NCBI GenBank assembly: GCA_009694165.1
Contig: SHVP01000004.1
Location: forward strand, 1 to 56,657
Length of the DNA: 56,657 nucleotides
DNA from: Alphaproteobacteria bacterium
Lineage (GTDB): Bacteria; Pseudomonadota; Alphaproteobacteria; SHVP01
Reading direction: 5' to 3'
In this document: positions 8,735 to 18,213 of the stretch, in pieces
Layout of the letters: every line of letters starts with the position of its first letter
Position numbering within the stretch: position 1 is the first letter of the stretch
The notes under the pieces: generated by a model
What the model was told of the DNA's origin: nothing
Seen by the model: the letters and a program-made list of their open reading frames with translations, nothing else
The model's database searches: none
Translations under genes and position numbers: made by a program

Positions 8735-9919
8735 GTGTTTCTCAACCTCTTTCTCGGCCTCAAGCAGGCGCAGGTGCCGGTCAGCGTCAGGGAATATCTG
8801 ACGCTGCTCGAGGCGATGACGGTGGGATTGGCGCGCTTCAAGGTCGACGATTTCTATTTCTTGTCGCGCGCGACCCTGGTCAAGGACGAACGCCACCTCG
8901 ACCGCTTCGACCAAGTGTTTGGCACAGTGTTCAAGGGCTTGGAAAGCTCGACCACCGCCGAGCAGCTATTGGCGCAGCTGCCCGAAGAGTGGCTCAAGAA
9001 ACTGGCCGAAAAGCACCTGAGCGAGGAAGAGAAGGCCCTGATTCAGTCGCTCGGCGGCTGGGACAAGCTGATGGAGACGCTACGCCAGCGCCTGGCCGAG
9101 CAACAGGGGCGTCACCATGGCGGCAGCAAGTGGATCGGCACGGCCGGCACCTCGCCGTTCGGGGCTTATGGCTACAACCCGGAAGGAGTCCGTATCGGCC
9201 AAGACGAATCGCGGCAGCGTCGCGCCGTCAAAGTCTGGGATCGGCGCCATTACCGCAACCTCGACGACCAAGTCGTCATGGGCACCCGCAACATCAAGCT
9301 AGCACTGCGGCGCCTGCGCAAGTTCGCCCGCGAGGGGTCGCCCGACGTTCTCGACCTGCCGGGAACGATCCGTTCGACGGCGCGCAACGCCGGCCTTCTC
9401 GACCTGCAAATGGTGCCCGAGCGCCGCAACACGGTGAAGGTGCTGCTGTTCATGGACGCCGGTGGCTCAATGGACGATTGGATCAAGGTCTGTGAGGAAC
9501 TGTTCTCGGCGGCACGCGCCGAGTTCAAGCACCTCGAATATTTCTATTTCCACAATTGCGTCTATGAGAGCGTCTGGCGCGACAACCGCCGTCGTCACGT
9601 CGAGCGCTTGCCGACCTGGGACGTGATCCATACCTATGGCCGCGACTACAAACTCGTGTTCGTCGGCGACGCCAGCATGAGTCCTTACGAGATTGTCACC
9701 CCCGGCGGCAGCGTCGAGCATTGGAACGAGGAGCCGGGCGAAGTCTGGCTGCGCCGTTTGTTACTGCACTACGAACACGCGGCATGGATCAACCCGGTGC
9801 GCGAGGACTACTGGGGCTACACGCCGTCGATCGGCCTGGTCCGCCAGCTCATCGAGAACCGCATGTTCCCGATGACGCTCGACGGCCTCGACCGCGCCAT
9901 GCGCGACCTCAACGCCTAG
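8735..9919 (+). CDS. VWA domain protein of the CoxE-like family, MoxR partner
   Basis: 394 residues from a GTG start with AGGGCG upstream. The N-terminal half is helical and charged; the VWA fold begins near residue 228 with LLFMDAGGSMD. The metal-ion-dependent adhesion site normally reads DxSxS; here it is D-A-G-G-S, so the first serine is replaced by glycine. This substitution appears typical of this CoxE-like subfamily. Later segments KLVFVGDASMSPYEI and PGGSVEHWNEEPG belong to the same domain. Coupled to the MoxR ATPase by an 8-base gap, it likely presents a client protein to that ATPase. Confidence 0.88.
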   Translation: MFLNLFLGLKQAQVPVSVREYLTLLEAMTVGLARFKVDDFYFLSRATLVKDERHLDRFDQVFGTVFKGLESSTTAEQLLAQLPEEWLKKLAEKHLSEEEKALIQSLGGWDKLMETLRQRLAEQQGRHHGGSKWIGTAGTSPFGAYGYNPEGVRIGQDESRQRRAVKVWDRRHYRNLDDQVVMGTRNIKLALRRLRKFAREGSPDVLDLPGTIRSTARNAGLLDLQMVPERRNTVKVLLFMDAGGSMDDWIKVCEELFSAARAEFKHLEYFYFHNCVYESVWRDNRRRHVERLPTWDVIHTYGRDYKLVFVGDASMSPYEIVTPGGSVEHWNEEPGEVWLRRLLLHYEHAAWINPVREDYWGYTPSIGLVRQLIENRMFPMTLDGLDRAMRDLNA

Positions 9920-9927
9920 GGGTTTCC

Positions 9928-10851
9928 TTGGACGATCCCTTCGCCAGCGGCTGTGCCTTCATCGACGGCGGTTACGTGCCGGTGGCGGAGGCCCGTCTTC
10001 CCGTTCTCGATTACGGCTTTCTCCGCTCGGATGCCACCTACGACGTCGTCCATGTCTGGGACGGCGCCTTCTTTCGCCTCGAGGACCATCTCGATCGTTT
10101 CCTGCGCAACGTGACGCGGCTGCGGCTGCGACTGCCGATGGAACGCGACGGTTTGCGCGCGACGGCGATCGAATGCGTGCGGCGGAGCGGCCTGCGCGAG
10201 GCCTATGTGTGGATGATCTGCACGCGCGGCCGGCCACGACCGGGCACCCGCGATCCCCGGCAATGCGAGAATCGCGCGATCGTGTTCGCCGTCCCCTACG
10301 TTCCCTATGCCACCGACGAGCAGAAGCGGCGCGGCCTCGCCGTGGTCATCGCCCGCAGCGTCCAACGCATCGCCCCCGAGGCGGTCGATCCGACGATCAA
10401 GAACCTGCATTGGCTCGATCTCGAAATGGCGCTGTTTGAGGCCTATGACCGCGGCGCCGAGAACGCGGTGCTGCTCGATGCCGCCGGCAACGTCACCGAG
10501 GGGCCGGGCTTCAACGTCTTTTGCGTCGAGAACGGCGTCGTCGCGACACCGGTGCGCGGCGGTCTCGACGGCATGACCCGGCGCACGACGCTGGAACTCT
10601 GCGCCGAACTCGGTATTCCGGCGCGCGAGGAGGCGATTTCAGCCGAACGGTTCAAGAATGCCGACGAGGTTTTCATGACGACGACGGCGGGCGGGGTCGC
10701 GGCCATTACCCGGATCGACGAACGCATCCTCGGCAACGGTGCACCGGGGCCGATCACGGCGCGCTTGGCCGAGCGCTACCTCGCCTGGCACCGCGAGGGC
10801 CGGCACACCACTCGGGTCAACTATGGGACCGAGGGGCCGGCCCCGCGGTGA
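9928..10851 (+). CDS. Class IV aminotransferase (branched-chain/D-amino-acid type)
   Basis: 307 residues from TTG at 9928, chosen because AGGGG lies five bases upstream and the family N-terminus (FIDGGYVPVAEARLPVLDYGFLRSDATYD) begins directly after it. A longer reading frame reaching to 9721 only covers the end of the VWA gene. The PLP lysine lies in TIKNLHWLDLEMA near residue 154, and NVTEGPGFNVF near 190 and GLDGMTRRT near 213 are phosphate-binding segments of fold type IV enzymes. It may be a branched-chain aminotransferase-like protein, a D-amino acid aminotransferase or an aminodeoxychorismate lyase; the sequence alone does not decide. Gap to the VWA gene is 8 bases, so it is in the same operon. 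Confidence 0.88.
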   Translation: MDDPFASGCAFIDGGYVPVAEARLPVLDYGFLRSDATYDVVHVWDGAFFRLEDHLDRFLRNVTRLRLRLPMERDGLRATAIECVRRSGLREAYVWMICTRGRPRPGTRDPRQCENRAIVFAVPYVPYATDEQKRRGLAVVIARSVQRIAPEAVDPTIKNLHWLDLEMALFEAYDRGAENAVLLDAAGNVTEGPGFNVFCVENGVVATPVRGGLDGMTRRTTLELCAELGIPAREEAISAERFKNADEVFMTTTAGGVAAITRIDERILGNGAPGPITARLAERYLAWHREGRHTTRVNYGTEGPAPR

Positions 10852-11000
10852 GAGGCGTGTGGTCTTTGGGGGAAACGGATTGCGGAAGACGGCAGCTCGG
10901 TGCGATAAAAGGCGGGTATTCGGCGGCTTTCTCACGCTTGCCCGCGAGTCGCGACTCGGGCAGCGTGTCGGCTGCTAATTTTGACCGTTATGGAGATTTC

Positions 11001-11297
11001 ATGAGCACAGTGAACGATACGACGCGTCGGCGGTTCCTCGGCCTCGGCGCCGCGGCCTTGGTTGGCATCGCGGCCACCGTGGTGATGGGCGAGGATGCCC
11101 TCGCCCATGGACAAGGGACGCAGCGGCGCAGCGAGCGCGCTGACGAGCGGCGCCGCAAGCCAGCGACCAAGCGTAGCGCCAAGGCGGGCGAGGCGAAGGA
11201 CGCGGGCGAAAAGAAAGACATGGCGGAGAAGAAGCCGGCGGCAAAGAAGGCCAAGAAGAAGACCGCGGCGAAGAAGACCAAGAAGACCACGGGCTGA
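11001..11297 (+). CDS. Small Tat-exported lysine-rich protein
   Basis: 98 residues, ATG with GGAG five bases upstream. Residues 8-35 form a twin-arginine signal (TRRRFLG followed by the hydrophobic GAAALVGIAATVVM) with a likely cleavage after ALA. The rest is almost entirely charged and low complexity, with repeated AKK/KKT/KKPA tripeptides resembling eukaryotic histone H1 tails or bacterial H1-like proteins, but here directed to export. No fold is predicted. It is preceded by about 150 bases of non-coding sequence and followed by a strong terminator, so it is probably a single-gene unit. Function unknown; a polyanion- or envelope-binding role would be a guess. Confidence 0.75.
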   Translation: MSTVNDTTRRRFLGLGAAALVGIAATVVMGEDALAHGQGTQRRSERADERRRKPATKRSAKAGEAKDAGEKKDMAEKKPAAKKAKKKTAAKKTKKTTG

Positions 11298-11317
11298 CCT
11301 GCTGCGCCGTGCCGATG

Positions 11318-11348
11318 AAAAAACGCCAGCCGCGAGGCTGGCGTTTTT
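11318..11348. terminator. Bidirectional Rho-independent terminator
   Basis: A perfect 9-bp stem ACGCCAGCC / GGCTGGCGT with a GCGA loop is flanked by an A run on the left and a T run on the right. It therefore can stop transcription from both sides: rightward from the Tat-Lys-rich gene and leftward from dnaE2, whose stop is 8 bases away. Confidence 0.93.
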
Positions 11349-11355
11349 CTTTGCG

Positions 11356-14300
11356 CTAGTGAAAGTCGCGCGAGGGAAAGACCCGTTGGATCGGACGAAT
11401 GCGATCCAAGCCGCCGTGGCGCACCTCGTCCGCCCGTTCGATCGCGCGCTCCACGTTGACCGCATCGCAGTTGGCAATTCCCCACGGCTGCGCCGGCATG
11501 GCCTTCAGAACGGTGGCCGGCACGGTGGCCGCGGGATCGGCCAGGGCCCGGCGCCGCGGCGCCGGCAGGTCGCGACCGGCCAGGGCCACCAGCGCCCCCG
11601 ACAGATCAACCAGATGGCTGGCGATCACATGGATGACGATCCCCTCCCGTTCGACCTTGCCGGTCACGCCAAGCAGGCGCGATTGCAACACCGTGCGGCG
11701 ATAGCGGTCGAACATCGTCGGCCAGACGACGATGTTGGCGACGCCGGTCTCGTCCTCGAGCGTCATGAAAATAACGCCGCTGGCCGTTCCCGGTCGCTGG
11801 CGGCAAATGGCGAGCCCCGCCACGTTGACCCGGCGGCCAGCCGGCGTATCGAACAATTGCGCCGCCGGCATATAGGACGTAGTGAAGCGCGGCCGCAGCA
11901 ACGCCATTGGATGACTCCGCAAGCTCAGATGGACCGTCGAGTAGTCGCAGATCACTTCCTCGCCGATGGTCATCGCCGGCAAGTCGACTCCCGGCTCCGG
12001 GCGGAGCGCGACCGGAACGGCATTAGACCCGACGGCCGTAGCCCGCCGTTCGTCCGCCTGTTCGGCCGCGGCAAACAACGGCAAGGACGTATCGGCCAGG
12101 CCGCGCACCGCCCATAGCGCCTGCCGGCGCGACAGACCGAGCGATCCGAAGGCATCGGCGGCGGCAAGGCTTTCCAGCGCCTTTTTCTCCAGCAAAGTGC
12201 GGCGCCACAGTTCATAGGCGTTGCGGTAGCCGCCATTGTCGCGTTCCTCGACCAGGCGAAGACCCTCCACTTTGGCCAGGCCCTTGATCTCGCGCAGTCC
12301 GAGGCGAAGCGCGTAACGCTCCTCGCCCGGCGCCGTCATCTCCGCGCCTCTCGGCGCGGGCGGCCGTTCCAGACCGTTGTCCCAGTCGCTGAGATTGACG
12401 TCGACCGGCAGCACGCTCACTCCGTGATCGCGCGCATCGCGCACGATCTGGGCCGGAGCGTAAAAGCCCATCGGTTGGCTGTTGAGGAGGGTGGCGGCAA
12501 AAACCGCCGGATAATGGCATTTGAGCCACGCCGAGATGTAGACCAGAAGCGCAAACGACGCCGCGTGAGATTCGGGAAAACCGTACTCGCCGAAACCTTC
12601 GATCTGATGGAAGCAACGCTCGGCGAAATCGCGGTCGTAGCCGCGCTCGACCATGCCTTTAAGAAAGCGGTCGCGGTAGGTGTGGATCGTCCCCATGTGA
12701 CGGAAGGTCACCATCGCCCGACGCAGGCCGTCGGACTCGCTGGGTGAGAATCCGGCGGCGACGATGGCGATTTTCATCGCCTGTTCCTGGAACAGCGGCA
12801 CGCCGAAGGTCTTGCTGAGAACCTGGCGCAGTTCCTCGGACGGAAACGTGACCTGCTCGAGTCCGCTGCGGCGACGCAAATAGGGATGGACCATGTCGCC
12901 CTGGATCGGCCCCGGACGGACGATCGCTACTTCAATGACGAGATCGTAGAAATTGCGCGGTCGCAGGCGCGGGAGCATGGTCATTTGCGCCCGGCTTTCG
13001 ACCTGGAACACGCCGATCGAGTCGGCCCGGCACAGCATGTCATAGACCGCCGGGTCTTCGCGCGGGACCGTCGCCAACGACAACTCACGACCATGGTGCT
13101 GCAACAACAGATCGAAGGCCTTGCGGATGCAGGTCAGCATGCCGAGGCCGAGAACGTCGATCTTGAGTATGCGCAAGGTGTCGATGTCGTCCTTGTCCCA
13201 TTCGATCATAGTGCGGTCTGGCATCGCCGCGTTGGCGACGGGCACGACTTCCGACAGCGGGCCACGCGTGATGACGAACCCGCCCGGATGCTGCGACAGG
13301 TGGCGGGGAAACCCCATCAATTCGCGCGTCAGTCTGAGCGCCCGCCGCAGCCGCGGATCGGTCGGATCGAGACCCAGTTCGCGCACCTGCTTATCGTCGA
13401 CGTCCTCGCCGTGCCAGCCCCAGACATAGCCGGCCAGTGCCCCACCCACGTCCTCGGACAGGCCCATGGCCTTGGTGACCTCGCGGACGGCACTGCGCCA
13501 GCGATAGGTGATGTAGACCGCCGTCATCCCGGCGCGGTGCCGGCCGTATTTTTGATAGATGTACTGAATCACCTCTTCGCGGCGTTCATGCTCGAAATCG
13601 ACGTCGATGTCGGGCGGCTCGTTGCGCTCGGCCGACACGAAGCGCTCGAACAACAGATCCACCTGCTCGGGGTTGACCGCCGTGATGCGCAGGCAGTAGC
13701 AGACCACCGAGTTCGCGGCCGAGCCGCGACCCTGGCACAGGATGCTGCGACTTTCGGCAAACTTGACGATGTCGTAGACGGTCAGGAAATAGGGTGCGTA
13801 GCCGAGTTCGCCGATCAGTTTGAGTTCGTGGTTCAGCATGCCGACGATCGACTCGGGCAAGCCGCCGGGAAAGCGCCGGGCCGCGCCCTTCCAGACCAGC
13901 CGTTCCAGTTCCTGCTGCGGCGTCACGCCGCCCGGCACGATCTCGACCGGATACTCGTAGCGGAGTTCGTCCAGGCTGAACCGGCAGGCGGCGGCGATCT
14001 CGGCGCTGCAGGCGACCGCCGCCTCGTAGCCGCGAAACAGGCGCCGCATTTCTGCGGCCGGCTTCAGATAACGCTCGCCGTTGGCGTGCAGGCGGAACCC
14101 GGCCTCTTCGATGGTGCAGTGCTCGCGGATGCAGGTGAGCACGTCCTGCAGCGGCCGGCGCGCGGGATCGTGGTAATGCACATCGTTGGTGGCGACCAAC
14201 GGCGTGCCTACGGTGGAGGCCAAGTGCGCCAGGCGCTCGAGTCGCAAGCGGTCGTCGCCGCGGTAAAGCAACTGCGCGGCGAGATAGCAGCGGCGCGGAA

Positions 14301-14769
14301 AGGCCGCCGCCAATTGCCGCAGACGCCGGCCAAAATCACCGTCGGCCGCGTAATCGTCGGCCCGCAGCGACCGGTCGGCCTGGTCGAACAGCGCCGGCGG
14401 CAAAGCCACGACGATCTGACCGGCGGCATAGGAGAACAGGTCGTCCCAGGTCAGCCAGCATTCCCCCTTGGGCACGCGCCGCTTGCCGAGCGTGAGCAGT
14501 CGGGCGAGGCGGCCATAGGCGGCGCGGTCGGTGGGATAGCACAGCACGCTCGGGGCATCGGTGAAGTCGAGACGGGCGCCGACCACCAGACGAAGCCCCA
14601 CCTGACGGGCGGCCTGGTAGGCTCGCACGACCCCGCCCAGCGAATTGCGATCGGTCAGGGCCAGCGCCTTCAGTCCCAGGGCGGCCGCCGTCTCGGCCAA
14701 CTCGCCGGGATGCGAGGCGCCGCGCAGAAAACTGAAATTGCTGGTGACCTGCAACTCGACGTACTCCAC
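11356..14769 (-). CDS. dnaE2: Error-prone DNA polymerase DnaE2 (ImuC)
   Basis: 1137 residues from GTG at 14769, chosen because AGGGGG lies just upstream and VEYVELQVTSNFSFLRGASHP is the usual family N-terminus. A C-family polymerase: PHP domain first (TDRNSLGGVVRAY near residue 41), palm with the catalytic acids in PPDIDVDFEHERR near residue 380, SILCQGRGSAANS near residue 350, a helix-hairpin-helix region and a C-terminal OB fold (GVIFMTLEDETG). DnaE2 extends past lesions in SOS mutagenesis together with ImuA and ImuB. It starts 8 bases after the imuB stop and is the last gene of the SOS operon; the terminator at 11318-11348 closes it. Confidence 0.97.
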   Translation of the reverse strand: MEYVELQVTSNFSFLRGASHPGELAETAAALGLKALALTDRNSLGGVVRAYQAARQVGLRLVVGARLDFTDAPSVLCYPTDRAAYGRLARLLTLGKRRVPKGECWLTWDDLFSYAAGQIVVALPPALFDQADRSLRADDYAADGDFGRRLRQLAAAFPRRCYLAAQLLYRGDDRLRLERLAHLASTVGTPLVATNDVHYHDPARRPLQDVLTCIREHCTIEEAGFRLHANGERYLKPAAEMRRLFRGYEAAVACSAEIAAACRFSLDELRYEYPVEIVPGGVTPQQELERLVWKGAARRFPGGLPESIVGMLNHELKLIGELGYAPYFLTVYDIVKFAESRSILCQGRGSAANSVVCYCLRITAVNPEQVDLLFERFVSAERNEPPDIDVDFEHERREEVIQYIYQKYGRHRAGMTAVYITYRWRSAVREVTKAMGLSEDVGGALAGYVWGWHGEDVDDKQVRELGLDPTDPRLRRALRLTRELMGFPRHLSQHPGGFVITRGPLSEVVPVANAAMPDRTMIEWDKDDIDTLRILKIDVLGLGMLTCIRKAFDLLLQHHGRELSLATVPREDPAVYDMLCRADSIGVFQVESRAQMTMLPRLRPRNFYDLVIEVAIVRPGPIQGDMVHPYLRRRSGLEQVTFPSEELRQVLSKTFGVPLFQEQAMKIAIVAAGFSPSESDGLRRAMVTFRHMGTIHTYRDRFLKGMVERGYDRDFAERCFHQIEGFGEYGFPESHAASFALLVYISAWLKCHYPAVFAATLLNSQPMGFYAPAQIVRDARDHGVSVLPVDVNLSDWDNGLERPPAPRGAEMTAPGEERYALRLGLREIKGLAKVEGLRLVEERDNGGYRNAYELWRRTLLEKKALESLAAADAFGSLGLSRRQALWAVRGLADTSLPLFAAAEQADERRATAVGSNAVPVALRPEPGVDLPAMTIGEEVICDYSTVHLSLRSHPMALLRPRFTTSYMPAAQLFDTPAGRRVNVAGLAICRQRPGTASGVIFMTLEDETGVANIVVWPTMFDRYRRTVLQSRLLGVTGKVEREGIVIHVIASHLVDLSGALVALAGRDLPAPRRRALADPAATVPATVLKAMPAQPWGIANCDAVNVERAIERADEVRHGGLDRIRPIQRVFPSRDFH

Positions 14770-14777
14770 GACGCCCC

Positions 14778-16424
14778 CTAGGCGAACAGGCCGTGCAGAA
14801 ACCACCGCGGCGGCACCGTGGCCGACGGTTCAAACAAACCGTTGCGGTAGAGCCAGAAGCGGGCGCCCGCCATGTCCTCGACGCTGAAGTAGTCGCGTGT
14901 CTGTTCCGCGTCGGGCAGCGGCGATTGCTCGTGCAGGCGCCACCATTCCGGCGCCATGCGCTCGGGCCCGTCGGCATGGCGAACGTGATGGAGAACGCGG
15001 CGCCAGCGAAACAAGACCGGCGGTTCGTCCGGCACCGGAGCGATCACCTCGATCGGTTCGGGCCGCGACAACAACGACAGCGGCCGCGGCCGGTTGACGA
15101 ACCAGGCCTGACCGGCCTGCCAGTTTCGTTCGGGTCCACCGGCGGCGCCGGCGACGAGGGCCGGCACGGCGAAGCAGGCCCGCTCGGGCAGATAACTGTC
15201 GCGCGGTACCAGGCGCACGACCCCGTTAGGGCCCAGTCGGTTGCTGAGGCGGTCGACGAGCTGGGCCAGATCGCCGTCGACGGCCGTTGGCAGCGGGCGC
15301 CGGTTGCGACCATCGAGCGCCAGTTGCGCCGTGGCCAGCGGCTCGGACACCGACGCGGCGAGCGCCATTGCATCGAGCCCGAATCCAGGCGCGATCGACG
15401 CCAGGTGATCCTCGAACAACCGGAACAAATGGACCGGGTCGCGGGCCGGCCGGCTGGTGCCGATCGCTCGCCGGATCAATTCACCATCGACGCGAAAGCA
15501 CGTGAGCACGAGACGACGGGCCCCGTGCAAACCATCTTCGAGTTGCGTGCAGAGATCGGCGAGCAGACGACGGGTCGCTTCGGCCAGGTCCTCGGCCCGG
15601 CCGATCGGTTCGGCAAAGGCCATGACCGCACGGTAGGCCGCGGGCAGTTCGCGCGGCGAAAGCGGCTCCGCCAGGCGACCCAAGGCCTGGTCGACCCGTT
15701 CGACCAGGGTTTCGCCGAAGCGCGTCACCAGCGGACCGCGCGGCAGGTCGAACAGATCACCCGCCCGGCGCAGACCGAGGCGCTCGAGCCCCTCGACCAT
15801 GGTCATGGGCAGGCGCAGCGCGGCGACGGGCAACCCCGCCAGGGCGGATCGCCCGCCTCCGGCGGGGACGAGCGCCACGGGCGGATCGGCGGAAGTGGCA
15901 AAGCGGGCCATCGCCCAGGCGACACCGGGCGTGTCGGCAATCGCGGCGTGGGCGGCGAAGCCGAGACGGCGCAGACGCACGACCAGGTCGGCCACCAGCG
16001 GACGCTCGCCGCCGACGAGGTGGGCGCAGCCGGTGACGTCGAGCCACAGGCCATCAACTTCCCCCACCGTCATCCCGGCATCGAGGGCAACCCAGGGGGT
16101 GTAGCGCGTGCACCAATCGGCGAGCCGGATGAGCGCGCGCCGGTCGGCCGCCGGATCGGCCGGCGCCACCCGGATGTCGGGCACGATGGCGCGGACGTCG
16201 GTGAGCGGCATGCCGGGCAGCACGCCGTCGGCCAACAGCGTCGAATCGACAGCGGCCAGGCGGAGCGCGCTTTGCTCCTTGACGACGGTTGCCTGCACCG
16301 GCTTGCCGGTGCCAGCGACCGCCTCAGGCGATGGCGCGCGCCGGAGCCGGTCGATCGCCAAGTTCGGCAACCACAACGAGACGATTCGTCTCGTCGTCGC
16401 AGCTGGAGAAGATTTCGCCGTCAT
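14778..16424 (-). CDS. imuB: ImuB, Y-family polymerase-like mutasome protein
   Basis: 548 residues from ATG at 16424. The N-terminal RRIVSLWLPNLAIDRLRR (residues 12-29) is the ImuB signature in which the catalytic acidic motif of Y-family polymerases is not conserved. ImuB is regarded as catalytically inactive and as the hub that links ImuA, DnaE2 and the beta clamp. The rest has the Y-family palm/fingers layout (GLWLDVTGCAHLVGG near residue 126; a helix-hairpin-helix LGLRRAGDLFDL near 220) and a long C-terminal region. Its start lies 101 bases inside imuA, in another frame, so translation is likely coupled. No better start exists downstream before the conserved N-terminus. Confidence 0.94.
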   Translation of the reverse strand: MTAKSSPAATTRRIVSLWLPNLAIDRLRRAPSPEAVAGTGKPVQATVVKEQSALRLAAVDSTLLADGVLPGMPLTDVRAIVPDIRVAPADPAADRRALIRLADWCTRYTPWVALDAGMTVGEVDGLWLDVTGCAHLVGGERPLVADLVVRLRRLGFAAHAAIADTPGVAWAMARFATSADPPVALVPAGGGRSALAGLPVAALRLPMTMVEGLERLGLRRAGDLFDLPRGPLVTRFGETLVERVDQALGRLAEPLSPRELPAAYRAVMAFAEPIGRAEDLAEATRRLLADLCTQLEDGLHGARRLVLTCFRVDGELIRRAIGTSRPARDPVHLFRLFEDHLASIAPGFGLDAMALAASVSEPLATAQLALDGRNRRPLPTAVDGDLAQLVDRLSNRLGPNGVVRLVPRDSYLPERACFAVPALVAGAAGGPERNWQAGQAWFVNRPRPLSLLSRPEPIEVIAPVPDEPPVLFRWRRVLHHVRHADGPERMAPEWWRLHEQSPLPDAEQTRDYFSVEDMAGARFWLYRNGLFEPSATVPPRWFLHGLFA

Positions 16425-17223
16425 GGGGAACCCCGGCGCCATCGCGGCGCCATTGCGTGAGCCACGAGCGGGCAGGTCCGCCGCGGCAATAATCGAGGGT
16501 GATCTGCCAGCGCAGCACCGCTTCGTTTTCTTGCCGGGCGACCATCGGGGCTGCGGCAACGCGCCATCGCGTCAAGGCCGCGGTGGCAGCCGCCGGTTTT
16601 TCCGGCGCCCGCGCGGCACTGGGAACACGGTCGAGCAACAGCGCGAGCGCCCCGCCGGTCTCCGCCGCCAGTTGCAGTCGCCGGCCGGCGGTCAAGCCGA
16701 TGGCCGCGGTTTCACCGACGACCGCGGCCACCTGGCCGCTGCGCAATCCTTCTTCCATCGCCCACAGCATGTCGGTGACGCGGCGAGTGCGGGCAATCAA
16801 CAATTGCTCTGGCGCCAGTCCGAAGCTGTGCAAGCCGGCGCCGTAGAGCGTCCCTGCTTCGCCGGTGGCCAGGGCCGTTTCGCACCACAGGACGCGCCCC
16901 CCGGGGCCGGCAGCGCGGGCGAGCAAGAGAGCGACAAATCCCAAGGCCGAACTGCCGCCACCCACTTCGTGCAAGGCGCCCGTCGGCAAGCCCCGCCACG
17001 GCAACAGTTGATCGATCGCGGGGGCAATCGACAGCGGGGCCAGCCCGAGAGCGACGCTGCGCGGTTGGGCGAGGGCGCCGAGGCGGGCCCGCAGGGCGGT
17101 AAAGACCTCGGCGCGGACCGGGGTCGGCCGGGACGACTGGCGCGCACGACCCGCCTGCCCCGCCGTCTGGATCGGCGGGGACAGGACAGGCGTCGCTGGG
17201 CCAACCGCCGGCCCCACTACCAT
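16324..17223 (-). CDS. imuA: ImuA, RecA-like SOS mutagenesis protein
   Basis: 299 residues from ATG at 17223 with GGGAG 6 bases upstream. The order (before imuB and dnaE2) and the sequence identify it. The start LPWRGLPTGALHEVGGGSSALGF resembles the RecA/SulA-like nucleotide-binding region but without a full Walker A; RVLWCETALATGEAGTLYGAGL and the helix with LIARTRRVTDMLWAMEEGLR are typical ImuA segments. ImuA partners ImuB in lesion-induced mutagenesis. First gene of the LexA-controlled operon. The last 101 bases overlap imuB. Confidence 0.93.
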   Translation of the reverse strand: MVVGPAVGPATPVLSPPIQTAGQAGRARQSSRPTPVRAEVFTALRARLGALAQPRSVALGLAPLSIAPAIDQLLPWRGLPTGALHEVGGGSSALGFVALLLARAAGPGGRVLWCETALATGEAGTLYGAGLHSFGLAPEQLLIARTRRVTDMLWAMEEGLRSGQVAAVVGETAAIGLTAGRRLQLAAETGGALALLLDRVPSAARAPEKPAAATAALTRWRVAAAPMVARQENEAVLRWQITLDYCRGGPARSWLTQWRRDGAGVPHDGEIFSSCDDETNRLVVVAELGDRPAPARAIA

Positions 17224-17247
17224 GGGAGTCTCCCTAAACTCTGGTCT

Positions 17248-17273
17248 GTTCTAATTTTGTTCTTGTTATGTTC
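17248..17273 (-). promoter_or_regulatory. Tandem LexA (SOS) operator of imuA-imuB-dnaE2
   Basis: Three GTTC half-sites at 17248, 17259 and 17270, each separated by exactly 7 bases (GTTC-N7-GTTC-N7-GTTC), give two overlapping copies of the known alphaproteobacterial LexA box. On the minus strand this is GAAC-N7-GAAC-N7-GAAC, located 25-50 bases before the imuA ATG and overlapping the -10 of the promoter below. Damage-induced derepression of the cassette is the expected consequence. Confidence 0.93.
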
Positions 17274-17298
17274 TAAAAGAGACACGGGCCGGAGTCAA
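17270..17298 (-). promoter_or_regulatory. Sigma-70-like promoter of imuA-imuB-dnaE2
   Basis: On the minus strand TTGACT (17298-17293) is followed after 17 bases by TAGAAC (17275-17270). The -35 matches consensus at 5 of 6 positions and the -10 at 4 of 6. The -10 shares its GAAC with the first LexA half-site, so LexA binding would block polymerase directly. Confidence 0.75.
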
Positions 17299-17439
17299 GC
17301 AAGCTGGCGCAGGCCTTCCCTGCGATCCTTGGCGGCTTTCCAAAGGTAAAAATTTTCGTTTTAGATCAGTACCTTAATGGAGAATGACTTGGTGCATGGC
17401 AATTGCCCGGACGTGGAGGGGCCGCCGCGAGGTGATAGG

Positions 17440-18209
<770 letters not shown>

Positions 18210-18213
<4 letters not shown>

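Noticed and set aside
12886..14781. Long plus-strand frame of about 630 codons
   Set aside because: Entirely antisense to dnaE2; composition is the usual mirror of G+C-rich codons. Same holds for long frames opposite imuB (14793-16460) and ppdK (28432-30702).
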